From DAHUYF01 sp963838385 (GTDB taxonomy: Bacteria; Pseudomonadota; Alphaproteobacteria; ATCC43930; CGMCC-115725), in NCBI GenBank assembly GCA_963838385.1, contig CAWIRE010000006.1:372001-436000 (forward strand): a stretch of 64,000 bases of DNA. Direction: 5' to 3'. The position numbers and the translations under genes are program-made. Below, one piece after another: positions 56,237 to 64,000 of this stretch. Below the pieces are notes generated by a model. It did not search any database and had not been told where the DNA came from. It saw only the letters and a program-made list of their open reading frames with translations. How positions within the stretch are numbered: the first letter of the stretch is position 1; every line of letters begins with the position of its first letter.

Positions 56237-56734
56237 CGGGATCGCGTCTCCTCTGTCGCCCCGCCGGCGGCCTCTCGGCGCGCGCGGACCGGCGGGCGTG
56301 CAAGAAACATCGCGCCCGCGCCATGAGGCGCGGCCCGCGCGTTTTCGCGCCTGGCGATCGGGCCGCGCGTCACCGCTGGTTGAGGGAGCCGGGGCGCCTC
56401 GGGGGAACCCGAGCAGCCATCACGTGTCGAGGCGCGAAGCCGGGGAAGTTCGTCCGTCTGCCGATGCGAACACGATACGAAAGAGGGCGGCATCCATCAG
56501 TTGTGCGAGGACGGGGCTGCGCTATAATGTCTTTCGTGGTGCAGCGCACCATCCGCCAGCGGAGCGCCTGCGAGAACCCACCCGGCCGTCGACTGAGGCA
56601 GCGGCGATGCGCGGGGGAGCGCCGGCACGCTTGGCCAGCTCTGCTGGCCGGTCCAGCTTCCTCCCCACCGACGCCCTGCCGCCGATCGAGACGGGGCGGT
56701 TTCTTGCCGACGTATCCGCCATGGAGGGCGCGCC
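56237..56734. other. 498-bp region without a recognisable gene
   Basis: Frames are open here on both strands, but their products are Arg/Pro-rich and show no family motif, which is typical of non-coding GC-rich DNA. It should hold the divergent promoters for the lipoprotein pair and for the small gene at 56735. No repeat family seen elsewhere in the window occurs here. Confidence 0.5.
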
Positions 56735-57022
56735 ATGGAACTCGTAAATCGTGGGGGCGATGGCATGGGCTACACGATCCACTACTCCGACCCGTCGCAG
56801 ATGCATGCACACCGCGTGATCCCGATGGTGTTTCGCGACAAGGAGGCGGTGCTCGATTATGCGTGCGCGCTGCGCCGGGCGGGCTTCCGGATCTCGCGGG
56901 TCGAGGGCCCGAACTTCGCGATGCCGAACGCCGATTTCGAAGCGTATTACGGCGTGGAATGCCGCCGGCGCTGGCCCCAGAACGAGCATCGGGAAGGCGG
57001 CGACCGCCTGTCATCGGTCTAG
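56735..57022 (+). CDS. hypothetical protein, 95 residues
   Basis: The frame encodes a soluble, moderately charged protein: MGYTIHYSDPSQMHAHRVIP, FRDKEAVLDYACALRRAGFRI and FEAYYGVECRRRWPQ. Composition is balanced, unlike the shadow frames, and codons favour G/C in the third position, so it is probably real. No family is recognised. ATG 56765 (MGYTIHY) after GGGGGCG is an alternative start. Confidence 0.5.
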   Translation: MELVNRGGDGMGYTIHYSDPSQMHAHRVIPMVFRDKEAVLDYACALRRAGFRISRVEGPNFAMPNADFEAYYGVECRRRWPQNEHREGGDRLSSV

Positions 57023-57205
57023 ACGGTGAGCCCGGCGGGGGTGCTCACGCTTTCAGATCAGCGGCGCGCACCGGCGCCCTATCACGACAGTGAGGATCGC
57101 GACGCTGAGCGGATCTTCAGTTTCGTCGCGCTGCTGGTGCGGCGTTCTGCTCGCGTGTCATAATTGAGGGCATGTTTTGATCGACCTTAGCGGAGGGCCG
57201 TCGCC

Positions 57206-57634
57206 ATGAGGTATCTTCCAGCATCTATTTTGTCCGCGGCGGCCATCCTTGCAACGACCATGGCCGCATTTGCACAGCCCTCTCTGTTCCCGGCCTTTCC
57301 GATACTTCAGGCCGAGCAAGCCGCCGGGCAGCGACTCTTCCACGATCATTGCGCCGCCTGCCACACGCACAAGTCTGGCGTGCGCGTCGTCTTCGGTCCC
57401 AGTCTGAAAGGCGTGGTCGGCCGGCGGGCCGGGTCCGTGCCCGGATTTCCCTATTCCGACGCGCTCAAGAAATCGGGGCTGGTCTGGACTGAGGACAATC
57501 TGCGCAAGTGGCTCGCCGACAGCGCTCACATGCTTCCCGATACGCTGATGCCGCATGTCGCGATCAGCGACCCGGCGGAGCAGATCTACCTGATCGCATA
57601 CCTCAAGACCTTGAAAGCCCCCGCGGCTCGATGA
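57206..57634 (+). CDS. class I c-type cytochrome
   Basis: A 142-residue exported monohaem cytochrome. A signal peptide (1-23, ending AAFA) is followed by the haem-binding CAACH in GQRLFHDHCAACHTHKSG, conserved GPSLKGVVGRRAGSVPGFPYSDALKKSGL (by its ends GPSLKGV and PYSDALKKSGL), W in LVWTEDNLRKWL and the Met ligand in DTLMPHVAI. It resembles cytochrome c2/c550 electron carriers of alphaproteobacteria. It stands alone, with its own upstream region. Confidence 0.94.
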   Translation: MRYLPASILSAAAILATTMAAFAQPSLFPAFPILQAEQAAGQRLFHDHCAACHTHKSGVRVVFGPSLKGVVGRRAGSVPGFPYSDALKKSGLVWTEDNLRKWLADSAHMLPDTLMPHVAISDPAEQIYLIAYLKTLKAPAAR

Positions 57635-57741
57635 CGCGCGGCCGTAGGGCAAAACTGGATCGGGCAAGGCCGCCGACGCTCAGCCTCGCCGCCAGCGCGT
57701 TTGGCCGGGCATCGGCAAGTCCATGGCTTGCCAGGAATTGT

Positions 57742-57817
57742 TGGTGAGCCCGGCGGGAATCGAACCCGCGACACCTTGATTAAAAGTCAAGTGCTCTACC
57801 GACTGAGCTACGGGCTC
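57742..57817 (-). tRNA. tRNA-Lys (anticodon TTT)
   Basis: A 76-nt cloverleaf on the minus strand. Acceptor GAGCCCG pairs with CGGGCTC, the D loop has AGCTCAGTCGGTAGAGC, the anticodon stem CTTGA/TCAAG carries loop CTTTTAA with anticodon TTT, and the T arm is GCGGGTTCGATTCCCGC. Discriminator A and CCA are encoded. All arms pair normally. Confidence 0.98.
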
Positions 57818-57885
57818 GGGAAGGACGGCGGACAATAGGCGCCGGCCGGGCAGGGGTCAACCGCACCGCGCCCGCGAAACCCGCC

Positions 57886-58623
57886 TCAGCCGGGCAGGTT
57901 GCCGGCGAACTGCTTCTCCACGCCCTTGGGATCGGCGGCGAGCCCTTGCGCCACGCCGGCGGCCATGTCGCCGGGATAGACGTCCTCGATGCCCTGCTCG
58001 ACCGCGGCAAGGGCGGCAGCGGCGACATCGCCGGGCGGCATCTTGTCGATGGGATATCCCCGCATCATGTCGGTATCGACTGCGCCGGGCATCACCGCGA
58101 TCACCGGTGTGCCCTGCGGCGCGAGCTCCGCGCGCACGCCCTGGGTCATGCTCAGCCCCGCGGCCTTGGAGGCGCAGAGCGAGCCCATGGTCGGCAGGTT
58201 CACCCGCGCCAGGATCGACAGCATGTTGATGATGGCGCCGCCGCCATTGCCCTTCAGCACCGGGGCGAAGGCGCGGCACATGGCGAGCGTGCCGAAATAA
58301 TTGGTCTCCATCTCGGCCCGCGCCGCGGCAAGGTCGGGTGCTGCCACCAGGCCGCGCACCTGGTTGATGCCGGCATTGTTGACCAGCAGGGTGACGTTGC
58401 GGCAGCGCGCGGCGGCGGCCGCGACCGAGGCGGCGTCGGTGATATCGAGGGCCAGCGCCTCGACCTTTCCGGGGTTGGCCTTGGCGAGATCGGCCACGGC
58501 CTCCACCCGGCGCGCGGTGGCGTAGACCTTGCGCGCGCCTTGCGCCAGCAGCGCCGCGACATAGGCCTTGCCGATGCCGCGATTGGCTCCGGTGACCAGA
58601 GCGATAGAGCCTGCGATCTTCAT
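57886..58623 (-). CDS. short-chain dehydrogenase/reductase (own start inside the fused frame; catalytic Tyr replaced)
   Basis: ATG 58623 has its own AGGGGGACGAGG ribosome site, so a separate 245-residue SDR is likely made. Motifs: VTGANRGIG for NAD(P), LVNNAGINQ, and the active-site Ser in INMLSILARVN. Where SDRs have YxxxK this protein reads GSLCASKAAG: Lys is present but the Tyr position is Leu. Activity by the standard mechanism is therefore doubtful. It lies at the end of a peptide-transport operon, next to tRNA-Lys. Confidence 0.8.
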   Translation of the reverse strand: MKIAGSIALVTGANRGIGKAYVAALLAQGARKVYATARRVEAVADLAKANPGKVEALALDITDAASVAAAAARCRNVTLLVNNAGINQVRGLVAAPDLAAARAEMETNYFGTLAMCRAFAPVLKGNGGGAIINMLSILARVNLPTMGSLCASKAAGLSMTQGVRAELAPQGTPVIAVMPGAVDTDMMRGYPIDKMPPGDVAAAALAAVEQGIEDVYPGDMAAGVAQGLAADPKGVEKQFAGNLPG

Positions 58624-59478
58624 GCCTCGTCCCCCTGTGCTGCTGTCCGGGTCGGTCTCGTCCGCGCTGCTGCGCTCGATCCAGCCGGGATCGACGATAG
58701 GCAAAGGCACGGCGTCGAGCAACGCGCGCGTATAGCGCGCCTGCGGCCGGGCGAAGACGGCGGCGGTGCTGCCGCTCTCGACCACGCTGCCCTGCGCCAG
58801 CACCAGCACGCGCTCGCACAGCACCCGCACCACCGAGAGATCGTGGCTGATGAAGATGAGCGAGATGCCGAGATCGCGCCTGAGATCGCGCAGCAAGGTC
58901 AGGATCTGCGCCTGGGAGGAGGCGTCGAGGCCGGAGACGATCTCGTCCGCCACCACCAGCGCCGGCTCCAGCGCGATGGCGCGGGCGATGCCGACGCGCT
59001 GGCGCTGCCCGCCGGAGAGCTCGTGCGGATAGCGCATGCCCAGCGCCGGCGGCAGGCCCACGCGCTCCAGCAGCGCCGCCGCCTTGCGCCGCCCCTCGCG
59101 GCGCCCGGCGACGCGGCCATAGGCCCGCAGCGGCTGGGCGATGCTGTCGGCGACGCGCCGGCGCGGGTTCAGCGCCGAGAGCGGGTCCTGGAAGATCATC
59201 TGCAGCCGCGCGCGCAGCGGCCGCAGCGCCGCCTCGTCGAGCCAGGTGATGTCGTTGCCCTCGAAGCGGATCGAGCCGGCGCTGGGCCGCAGCAGCCGCA
59301 GCAGGGTGCGCCCGAGCGAGGTCTTGCCCGAGCCGCTTTCGCCGACCACCGCCAGGCTGTCGCCGCGGCCGATATCGAGGTCGATGCCGCGCAGGATCTC
59401 GACCAGCGGCGCCGGCCGGAACGGCCGCCGCGCGCCGCGGTCGGGAAGCGAGAGGCAGAGCCCGCGTGCCTCAAGCAT
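57886..59478 (-). CDS. oligopeptide ABC transporter ATPase fused in frame to a short-chain dehydrogenase
   Basis: One 530-codon frame. Residues 1-285 are a DppF/OppF-type ATPase: Walker A GESGSGKTSLG, QDPLSALNPRRR, signature LSGGQRQRV, Walker B LVVADEIVSGLDAS and switch FISHDLSVV, with the family C-terminal FARPQARYTRALLDAVPLP. No stop follows; the frame continues through IERSSADETDPDSSTGGRG into a complete SDR at residue 286. It starts at ATG 59478, overlapping the dppD stop by 8 bp. It could be a true fusion, a lost stop codon, or two proteins if the internal start is used. Confidence 0.85.
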   Translation of the reverse strand: MLEARGLCLSLPDRGARRPFRPAPLVEILRGIDLDIGRGDSLAVVGESGSGKTSLGRTLLRLLRPSAGSIRFEGNDITWLDEAALRPLRARLQMIFQDPLSALNPRRRVADSIAQPLRAYGRVAGRREGRRKAAALLERVGLPPALGMRYPHELSGGQRQRVGIARAIALEPALVVADEIVSGLDASSQAQILTLLRDLRRDLGISLIFISHDLSVVRVLCERVLVLAQGSVVESGSTAAVFARPQARYTRALLDAVPLPIVDPGWIERSSADETDPDSSTGGRGMKIAGSIALVTGANRGIGKAYVAALLAQGARKVYATARRVEAVADLAKANPGKVEALALDITDAASVAAAAARCRNVTLLVNNAGINQVRGLVAAPDLAAARAEMETNYFGTLAMCRAFAPVLKGNGGGAIINMLSILARVNLPTMGSLCASKAAGLSMTQGVRAELAPQGTPVIAVMPGAVDTDMMRGYPIDKMPPGDVAAAALAAVEQGIEDVYPGDMAAGVAQGLAADPKGVEKQFAGNLPG

Positions 59479-60355
59479 GGCGCAGCCGGGCCTCGTCATA
59501 GGCGCTTTCCTCGGCCAGCAGCCGCTCGGTGAGCGCCGCCGGCACCGGCACCAGCGCGTCGGCCGGCCGGTCGTAGCGCGGCGTCGCGGCGAAGAGCGCC
59601 CGGGTGTAGTCGTGGCGCGGCCGGGCGAAGACCTCGGCGACGTCGGCCGCCTCGAGGATGCGGCCGCCATGCATCACCGCGACCCGGTCGCAGATCTTGG
59701 CGACGACGCCGAGATCGTGGGTGATGAACAGCAGCGCCGTGCCCGCGGTCGATTGCAGCTCCTTCACCAGCCGCAGGATCTGGCGCTGCACCGTGACGTC
59801 GAGCGCCGTGGTCGGCTCGTCGGCGACGATGAGCCGCGGCCGGCAGGCGAAGGCGATGGCGATCAGCACGCGCTGGCGCATGCCGCCCGAAAGCTCGTGC
59901 GGGTATTGCCGCAGCACGCGCTCGGGGGCGCGGATATGGACGGCGGCGAGGAGATCGAGCGCGCGCCGGCGCGCCGCGGCGTGGTCGAGATCGAGGTGGA
60001 AGCGGATCACATCGGTCATCTGCGCCTCGACGCGCATCACCGGATTGAGCGCGGTCATCGGGTCCTGCGGGATGAGCGCCATCTCGCGCCCGAGCAATCG
60101 GCGACGCTCCTCGGCGCCAATGCTGGTGATGTCGCTGCCGTCGAAGCGCATCGCGCCGGCGCTGATCCGCGCCTGCGCCGGCTGCAATCCGAGCACGGCC
60201 TTGCCCACCATGGTCTTGCCGGCGCCGCTCTCGCCGACGAGGCCGAGCACCGTGCCGGCGGCCAGCGTCAGGCTGACGCCGCGCAGGATCGGCACGTGGC
60301 CGCGCGGGCCCGCGAGATCGAGATGCAGCCCCTCGATCTCCAGCAGCGCGCTCAT
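59471..60355 (-). CDS. dipeptide/oligopeptide ABC transporter ATPase (DppD/OppD-like)
   Basis: A 294-residue ATPase with Walker A GESGAGKTMVG, Q-loop QDPMTALNPVMRV, signature LSGGMRQRV, Walker B LIVADEPTTALDVT and switch FITHDLGVV, plus the oligopeptide-family end FARPRHDYTRALFAATP. It pairs with the second ATPase encoded next to energise peptide or related uptake. The ATG at 60355 overlaps the permease stop by 4 bp. Confidence 0.94.
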   Translation of the reverse strand: MSALLEIEGLHLDLAGPRGHVPILRGVSLTLAAGTVLGLVGESGAGKTMVGKAVLGLQPAQARISAGAMRFDGSDITSIGAEERRRLLGREMALIPQDPMTALNPVMRVEAQMTDVIRFHLDLDHAAARRRALDLLAAVHIRAPERVLRQYPHELSGGMRQRVLIAIAFACRPRLIVADEPTTALDVTVQRQILRLVKELQSTAGTALLFITHDLGVVAKICDRVAVMHGGRILEAADVAEVFARPRHDYTRALFAATPRYDRPADALVPVPAALTERLLAEESAYDEARLRHA

Positions 60356-61206
60356 CGCCGCAGCACCGGGTCGAGCGTCTCGCGCAGCCCGTCGCCCAGC
60401 GCGTTGAAGCCCAGCACGGTGACGATGATGCAGAGCATCGGCGCCGCCATCATCCACCAGGCCTGGTTGATGTAGAGCCGCCCCTCCTGGATGAGCCCGC
60501 CCCAGGTCGGCGCGTCCGAGGCGACGCTGAGGCCGACGAAGCTCAAGATCGCCTCGACGATGACGGCGATGCCCATCTCCAGGCTGAGCAGGACCAGCAG
60601 CGTCGGCAGCAGGTTGGGCAGGATCTCGGTGCCGAGGATGCGGGCGCGGCCGAGGCCGATGGTGATCGCGGCGGCGACGTAGTCCTGCTCGCGCTGCACC
60701 AGCACCTCGGCGCGCACGATGCGGCAGAAGCGCGTCCAGTCGACGAAGATGATGGCGAGGATGACCGCCTTGAGCCCGGCGCCGACCACCGCCGCCAGCA
60801 CCACCGACAGCAGCACCGGCGGGAACGACATCCAGACATCGACCATGCGCGAGATCACGGCGTCGACGGGGCCGCGCAGATATCCCGCGAGCAGGCCCAG
60901 CGCGGTGCCGAGCAAGGCCGCGAGCGAGGCGGCGACCAGCGCCACGGTGAGCGCCACGCGGCTGCCGTAGATGAGGCGCGACAGCAGGTCGCGGCCGAGG
61001 CTGTCGGTGCCGAGGAGATGCGCGGGATCGGATCCGGCGCGCCAGAAGGGCGGCGCGAAGGAGGAGAGCAGATCCTGCTCCAGCGGATCGTGCGGCGCGA
61101 GGAGCGGCGCCGCCACCGCCACCACGACCAGCAGCAGCAGCACGCCGCCGCCGAACAGCACGCGCCGATTGCGCCAGGGCGCGCCGCGGGCGCCGCGCTC
61201 AGCCAT
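60352..61206 (-). CDS. dipeptide/oligopeptide ABC transporter permease (DppC-like)
   Basis: A 284-residue inner-membrane protein with the DppC/OppC N-terminal helix (RRVLFGGGVLLLLVVVAVAAPLL by its ends RRVLFGG and VAAPLL) and family motifs LLGTDSLGRDLLSRLIYGSR, given as GTDSLGRDLLSRL, and the EAA-loop region RAEVLVQREQDYVAAAITIG. About six membrane helices. It forms the translocation pore with the DppB-like subunit. The start overlaps the preceding stop by 8 bp. Confidence 0.94.
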   Translation of the reverse strand: MAERGARGAPWRNRRVLFGGGVLLLLVVVAVAAPLLAPHDPLEQDLLSSFAPPFWRAGSDPAHLLGTDSLGRDLLSRLIYGSRVALTVALVAASLAALLGTALGLLAGYLRGPVDAVISRMVDVWMSFPPVLLSVVLAAVVGAGLKAVILAIIFVDWTRFCRIVRAEVLVQREQDYVAAAITIGLGRARILGTEILPNLLPTLLVLLSLEMGIAVIVEAILSFVGLSVASDAPTWGGLIQEGRLYINQAWWMMAAPMLCIIVTVLGFNALGDGLRETLDPVLRR

Positions 61207-62206
61207 GGCGCACGCGCGGATTCAGCAACACATAGGACATGTCGATCAGCAGGTTGAGCGCGATGAACAGCACCGCGAAGGTGAGGACGACGCCCTGGAT
61301 CAGCGGCAGGTCGCGGTCGATCACGGCGCCGATGGCGAGATTGCCGATGCCGGGATAGCTGAAGATGCGCTCGACCAGCACGGTGCCGCCGAGCAGGAAG
61401 GTGAACTGCACGCCGCTCACCGTCACCGCCGGCACCAGCGCGTTGCGCAAGGCGTAGCGCCAGATGATGCGGGCTTTGCCGAAGCCCCGCGCGCGGGCCA
61501 TCAGGATGTAGTCCTGGCTCATCGCCTCGCCGAGCGCGCTCTTGAGGATGCGCGCCAGCGCCGCGGTCAGCGGCAGCGCCAGCGCCACCGCCGGCAGCAG
61601 CAGATGCGCCAGCAGCGAGCCCGCCACCGCGAACTCGCCGCGCAGCAGGCTCTCGGCGAGATAGAACTCGGTGTGGAAATCGGTCTCGATCCGCGGATCG
61701 ATGCGCCCGGAGATCGGCAGCACCGGCAGCAGCACGCCGAGAAACAGGATGAAGAGCAGGCCCCAGAGGAAATCCGGGATCGCCATGGCGAGGCCGGAGA
61801 GCCCGTCGACCAGCGCCTCGGCCCAGCCGCCGCGCCAATAGACCGCGGCGACGCCGAGCAGCGTCCCGAGCGTGGTCGCCAGCACCATCGCCGCCAGCGC
61901 CAGCTCCAGCGTCGCCGGGAGGCGGCCGAGAACCAGCTCCAGCACCGGCTGGCGCAGGCTGATCGAGGTGCCGAAGCGCCCCTGCAGCAGGTCGGCGAAC
62001 CAGTGCAGCAGCTGCACCGCGATCGGGCGGTCGAGGCCATAGAGCGCGCGCAGCCGGGCGATGTCCTGCTCGTGCGCGCCGGGCGGGATCATCATCGCGA
62101 TGGGATCGCCGGGCACGACGCGCAGCAGCACGAAGACGATGATGGCGATGCCGAAGAGCGTCGGGATCGCCATCAGCAGACGGCGGATCAGATAGGCAAG
62201 CGACAC
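61199..62206 (-). CDS. dipeptide/oligopeptide ABC transporter permease (DppB-like)
   Basis: A 335-residue permease starting with GTG 62206 and the signature N-terminus MSLAYLIRRLLMAIPTLFGI. It has VPGDPIAMM, LRALYGLDRPIAVQ, RFGTSISLRQPV and the cytoplasmic loop GEAMSQDYILMARARGFGK. Six membrane helices are expected. It is the first permease gene after the binding-protein gene, with a family B palindrome in the 130-bp gap, a common spot for repeats that raise binding-protein levels over permease levels. Confidence 0.94.
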   Translation of the reverse strand: MSLAYLIRRLLMAIPTLFGIAIIVFVLLRVVPGDPIAMMIPPGAHEQDIARLRALYGLDRPIAVQLLHWFADLLQGRFGTSISLRQPVLELVLGRLPATLELALAAMVLATTLGTLLGVAAVYWRGGWAEALVDGLSGLAMAIPDFLWGLLFILFLGVLLPVLPISGRIDPRIETDFHTEFYLAESLLRGEFAVAGSLLAHLLLPAVALALPLTAALARILKSALGEAMSQDYILMARARGFGKARIIWRYALRNALVPAVTVSGVQFTFLLGGTVLVERIFSYPGIGNLAIGAVIDRDLPLIQGVVLTFAVLFIALNLLIDMSYVLLNPRVRHG

Positions 62207-62243
62207 CGGGAACTATCCTGAGGCCGGGCGGCGGGTGGTCGAA

Positions 62244-62320
62244 CCCCCACCTCACCCTCCCGTTACGCGGGTCCCTCCCTCTCCGCCCCGGGGGGCGGAG
62301 AGGGTTGGGGTGAGGTGGGG
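62244..62320. repeat. family B palindromic repeat, copy 3
   Basis: A 77-bp palindrome between the binding-protein and permease genes. It is nearly identical in complement to the repeat interrupted by the IS element at 34903. The apex is CCGCCCCGGGGGGCGG, with outer arms CCCCACCTCACC and GGTGAGGTGGGG. Confidence 0.8.
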
Positions 62321-62336
62321 CGAGACGCGCGACGAC

Positions 62337-63887
62337 TCACGCCGGCGTTATCGTGTTCGGCAGGATGCAGCCGGCGACGTAGGGCGTCATCTTGAGGCCC
62401 TTGCGATGGACGATCGGCTGCACGTATTGCAGCAAGGGGATGACGAGGCCGTGCTCGGCGATGTAGCGATCGACCTTCTTGTAGCCGGCGATGCGCTTCT
62501 TCTCGTCCTTCTCGCCCCAGAGCGGGCCGATCATGGCGTCGACGTCGGCTGTCTTCCAGGCCGAGTGCGGCGAGGGGCCGAACATGGCGAAGCCGGTCGA
62601 GGTCGAGGGATCGCCGATCGAATTGCCCCAATTGTAGAATGCCGCCGGCGCCAGCTTGTGCTGCGCGCGCAGCTCGAAATGCTTGGCGATCTCGTAGACC
62701 TCGATATCGGCCTCGGCGCCGATGCGCCGCCACATCCCGACGATCGCCTGGATCATCTCGTAATCCTTGGGCTTGAAGCCGCGCGTCGTCTGGATGGTGA
62801 ACTTGGCCGGCTTGGCGGGCGAATAGCCGGCCTCGGCCATCAGCTTCTTCGCCTTCTCGAGGTCGTAGCCGACCTTGATGGTGGGATCGTAGGCCGCGTA
62901 TTGCGGCGCCTCGAGCGTGTCGATGGGCACGCCGTAGCCGCGCAGCAGCTTGCTGACGATCGCCTTCTTGTCGATGGCGTGATGCAGCGCCAGCCGCAGC
63001 TTCTCGTTCAGCATCGGCTCGCGGTTGGTGATGAAGATCATGGCGATGTCGGAGACCGGCGTGGTCACGCCGACGAGCCCGGGCTTCTGGCGCAGCCGGT
63101 CGTATTCCTCGTAGGGGATCTCGATGGTGAGATCGGACGAGCCGCTCTCCACCTCGGCGACGCGGCTCGAGGGATCGGTGACGAATTTGAAGATGACGTT
63201 CTCGAAGGCCGGCTTGCCGCCCCAGTATTTGGGAAACGCCTTGAGGCGGACGAAGGAGTTGCGGTCGAACTCCTCGACCCGATAGGGGCCGGAGCCGACC
63301 GGCTGCTTCTCGAAGCCTTCGGCGCCCGCCTTCTCATAGGCCTTCTTCGGCAGCACATAGGCGGTGAGGAAGGCCATCCATTTGAACAGCGTCGGCTCGA
63401 ATGACTTGACGTCGGCGGTGACGGTCATGCCGTCGATCTTGAAATTGCCGATCTTCGACCAGACGAACTGGATGGGGTTGCCGCTCTTCGGGTCGCCGGC
63501 GCGCTGCAGCGACCAGACCACGTCCTCCGCCGTCACCGGCGTGCCGTCATGCCAGAACGCGCCATCGCGCACGGTCATCGACACCTTGGTCTTGTCGTCG
63601 TTCCAGCCCCATTTGGTCAGCAGCCCCGGCTTGAAGCTGAGATTGGGGTGCTGGTCGATATACTGGTCGAACACCGTCTTGTAGATCGACTGGATGGTCG
63701 GATTGACCGCCGAAAGGCCCACCGTCGGGTCCCAGGACGGGAGGTTCACATTGTAGGCGATGGTGAGCGTTTTCGCGCCTTGCGCCAGCGCGGCGCCCGA
63801 GCGCAACAGACCGGCGAGCGGCGCCGCGGCGGCACCGGCCCCGAGCCCGTGCAGCAGCGTACGACGGGAAAGCATCGACATGATCAA
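62337..63887 (-). CDS. peptide ABC transporter substrate-binding protein (SBP family 5)
   Basis: A 516-residue periplasmic receptor. The N-terminus has a Tat-type signal (SRRTLLHGLG, then a hydrophobic stretch ending GAALA). The mature part shows SBP_bac_5 features: DGAFWHDGTPVTAEDVVWSLQR (by its core WHDGTPVTAEDV), LRLALHHAIDKKAIV and EKAKKLMAEAGY. It captures di- or oligopeptides, or related cations or sugars, and delivers them to the DppB/C-like permease. ATG 63881 is an alternative start. The last 113 bp of the window, upstream, hold only its promoter region. Confidence 0.94.
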   Translation of the reverse strand: MIMSMLSRRTLLHGLGAGAAAAPLAGLLRSGAALAQGAKTLTIAYNVNLPSWDPTVGLSAVNPTIQSIYKTVFDQYIDQHPNLSFKPGLLTKWGWNDDKTKVSMTVRDGAFWHDGTPVTAEDVVWSLQRAGDPKSGNPIQFVWSKIGNFKIDGMTVTADVKSFEPTLFKWMAFLTAYVLPKKAYEKAGAEGFEKQPVGSGPYRVEEFDRNSFVRLKAFPKYWGGKPAFENVIFKFVTDPSSRVAEVESGSSDLTIEIPYEEYDRLRQKPGLVGVTTPVSDIAMIFITNREPMLNEKLRLALHHAIDKKAIVSKLLRGYGVPIDTLEAPQYAAYDPTIKVGYDLEKAKKLMAEAGYSPAKPAKFTIQTTRGFKPKDYEMIQAIVGMWRRIGAEADIEVYEIAKHFELRAQHKLAPAAFYNWGNSIGDPSTSTGFAMFGPSPHSAWKTADVDAMIGPLWGEKDEKKRIAGYKKVDRYIAEHGLVIPLLQYVQPIVHRKGLKMTPYVAGCILPNTITPA

Positions 63888-64000
63888 GTCCCCCCTCCCA
63901 GGGTTCGGTGGCGCGACAGGAGATCGGCCAACATTAGAGGCATGACCTTAAAGCAGGTTTCGTGCCACGGCTACTGCCGCCCGCGGCGAGGAGCGGCGCT

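Overview
The window is GC-rich chromosomal DNA from an alphaproteobacterium, most likely a Rhodospirillales-like lineage. The order-level placement is inferred from gene order and gene architecture. The supporting traits are a PDH E1-beta with an N-terminal lipoyl domain, a fused ispDF, the run dusB(nifR3)-ntrB-ntrC-ntrY-ntrX ... hfq-hflX, KDO synthesis for LPS (kdsA), and a RatA/Coq10-type gene beside lipA. Nearly all of it is ordinary core genome. There is no phage, CRISPR array, integrase or plasmid function; the only recognisable mobile gene is one IS4-family transposase.

Layout. 1-8.2 kb: a PpiD-like chaperone (cut by the left edge), then tpiA, secG, pyrG, kdsA, eno, a DUF2784 membrane protein and ftsB. 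8.4-15.4 kb: the pyruvate dehydrogenase block pdhA-pdhB-pdhC-lpd, followed by lipA, which makes the lipoyl cofactor, and a START-domain protein. 15.5-17 kb: an ArsR-DUF899-SRPBCC module. 17.1-23.2 kb: two acyl-CoA synthetases flanking a four-gene copper-handling cluster (DUF2946, outer-membrane barrel, TlpA thioredoxin, PCu(A)C chaperone). 23.2-26.2 kb: pncC, pgpA, ispDF and a cytochrome c assembly-type protein. 26.3-33.7 kb: the nitrogen two-component region. 33.8-39.7 kb: DUF2252, the IS4 element, a D-amino-acid transaminase, a HAD phosphatase, hfq and hflX. 39.7-47 kb: metabolic enzymes and a ClC channel. 47-57.6 kb: a histone-like protein, an atypical receiver, an RND efflux operon with a divergent TetR gene, twin lipoproteins and a cytochrome c. 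57.7 kb to the end: tRNA-Lys and a dipeptide/oligopeptide ABC transporter operon whose last gene continues in frame into a short-chain dehydrogenase.

The intergenic spaces hold several dispersed palindromic repeat families. The most striking is a 270-bp element present twice in opposite orientation. It has 33-bp terminal inverted repeats that enclose two further hairpins, and one copy sits between pdhA and pdhB. A second family (B) has three copies, one of them split at its apex by the IS4 element with an 11-bp target duplication. A third family (A) has three copies of about 100 bp.

Three genes need a reading-frame change to give the expected protein: pdhB, the ClC channel and the IS4 transposase. 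The first two each carry one extra base at a site that could also support +1 slippage, so sequencing error, mutation and recoding remain open.
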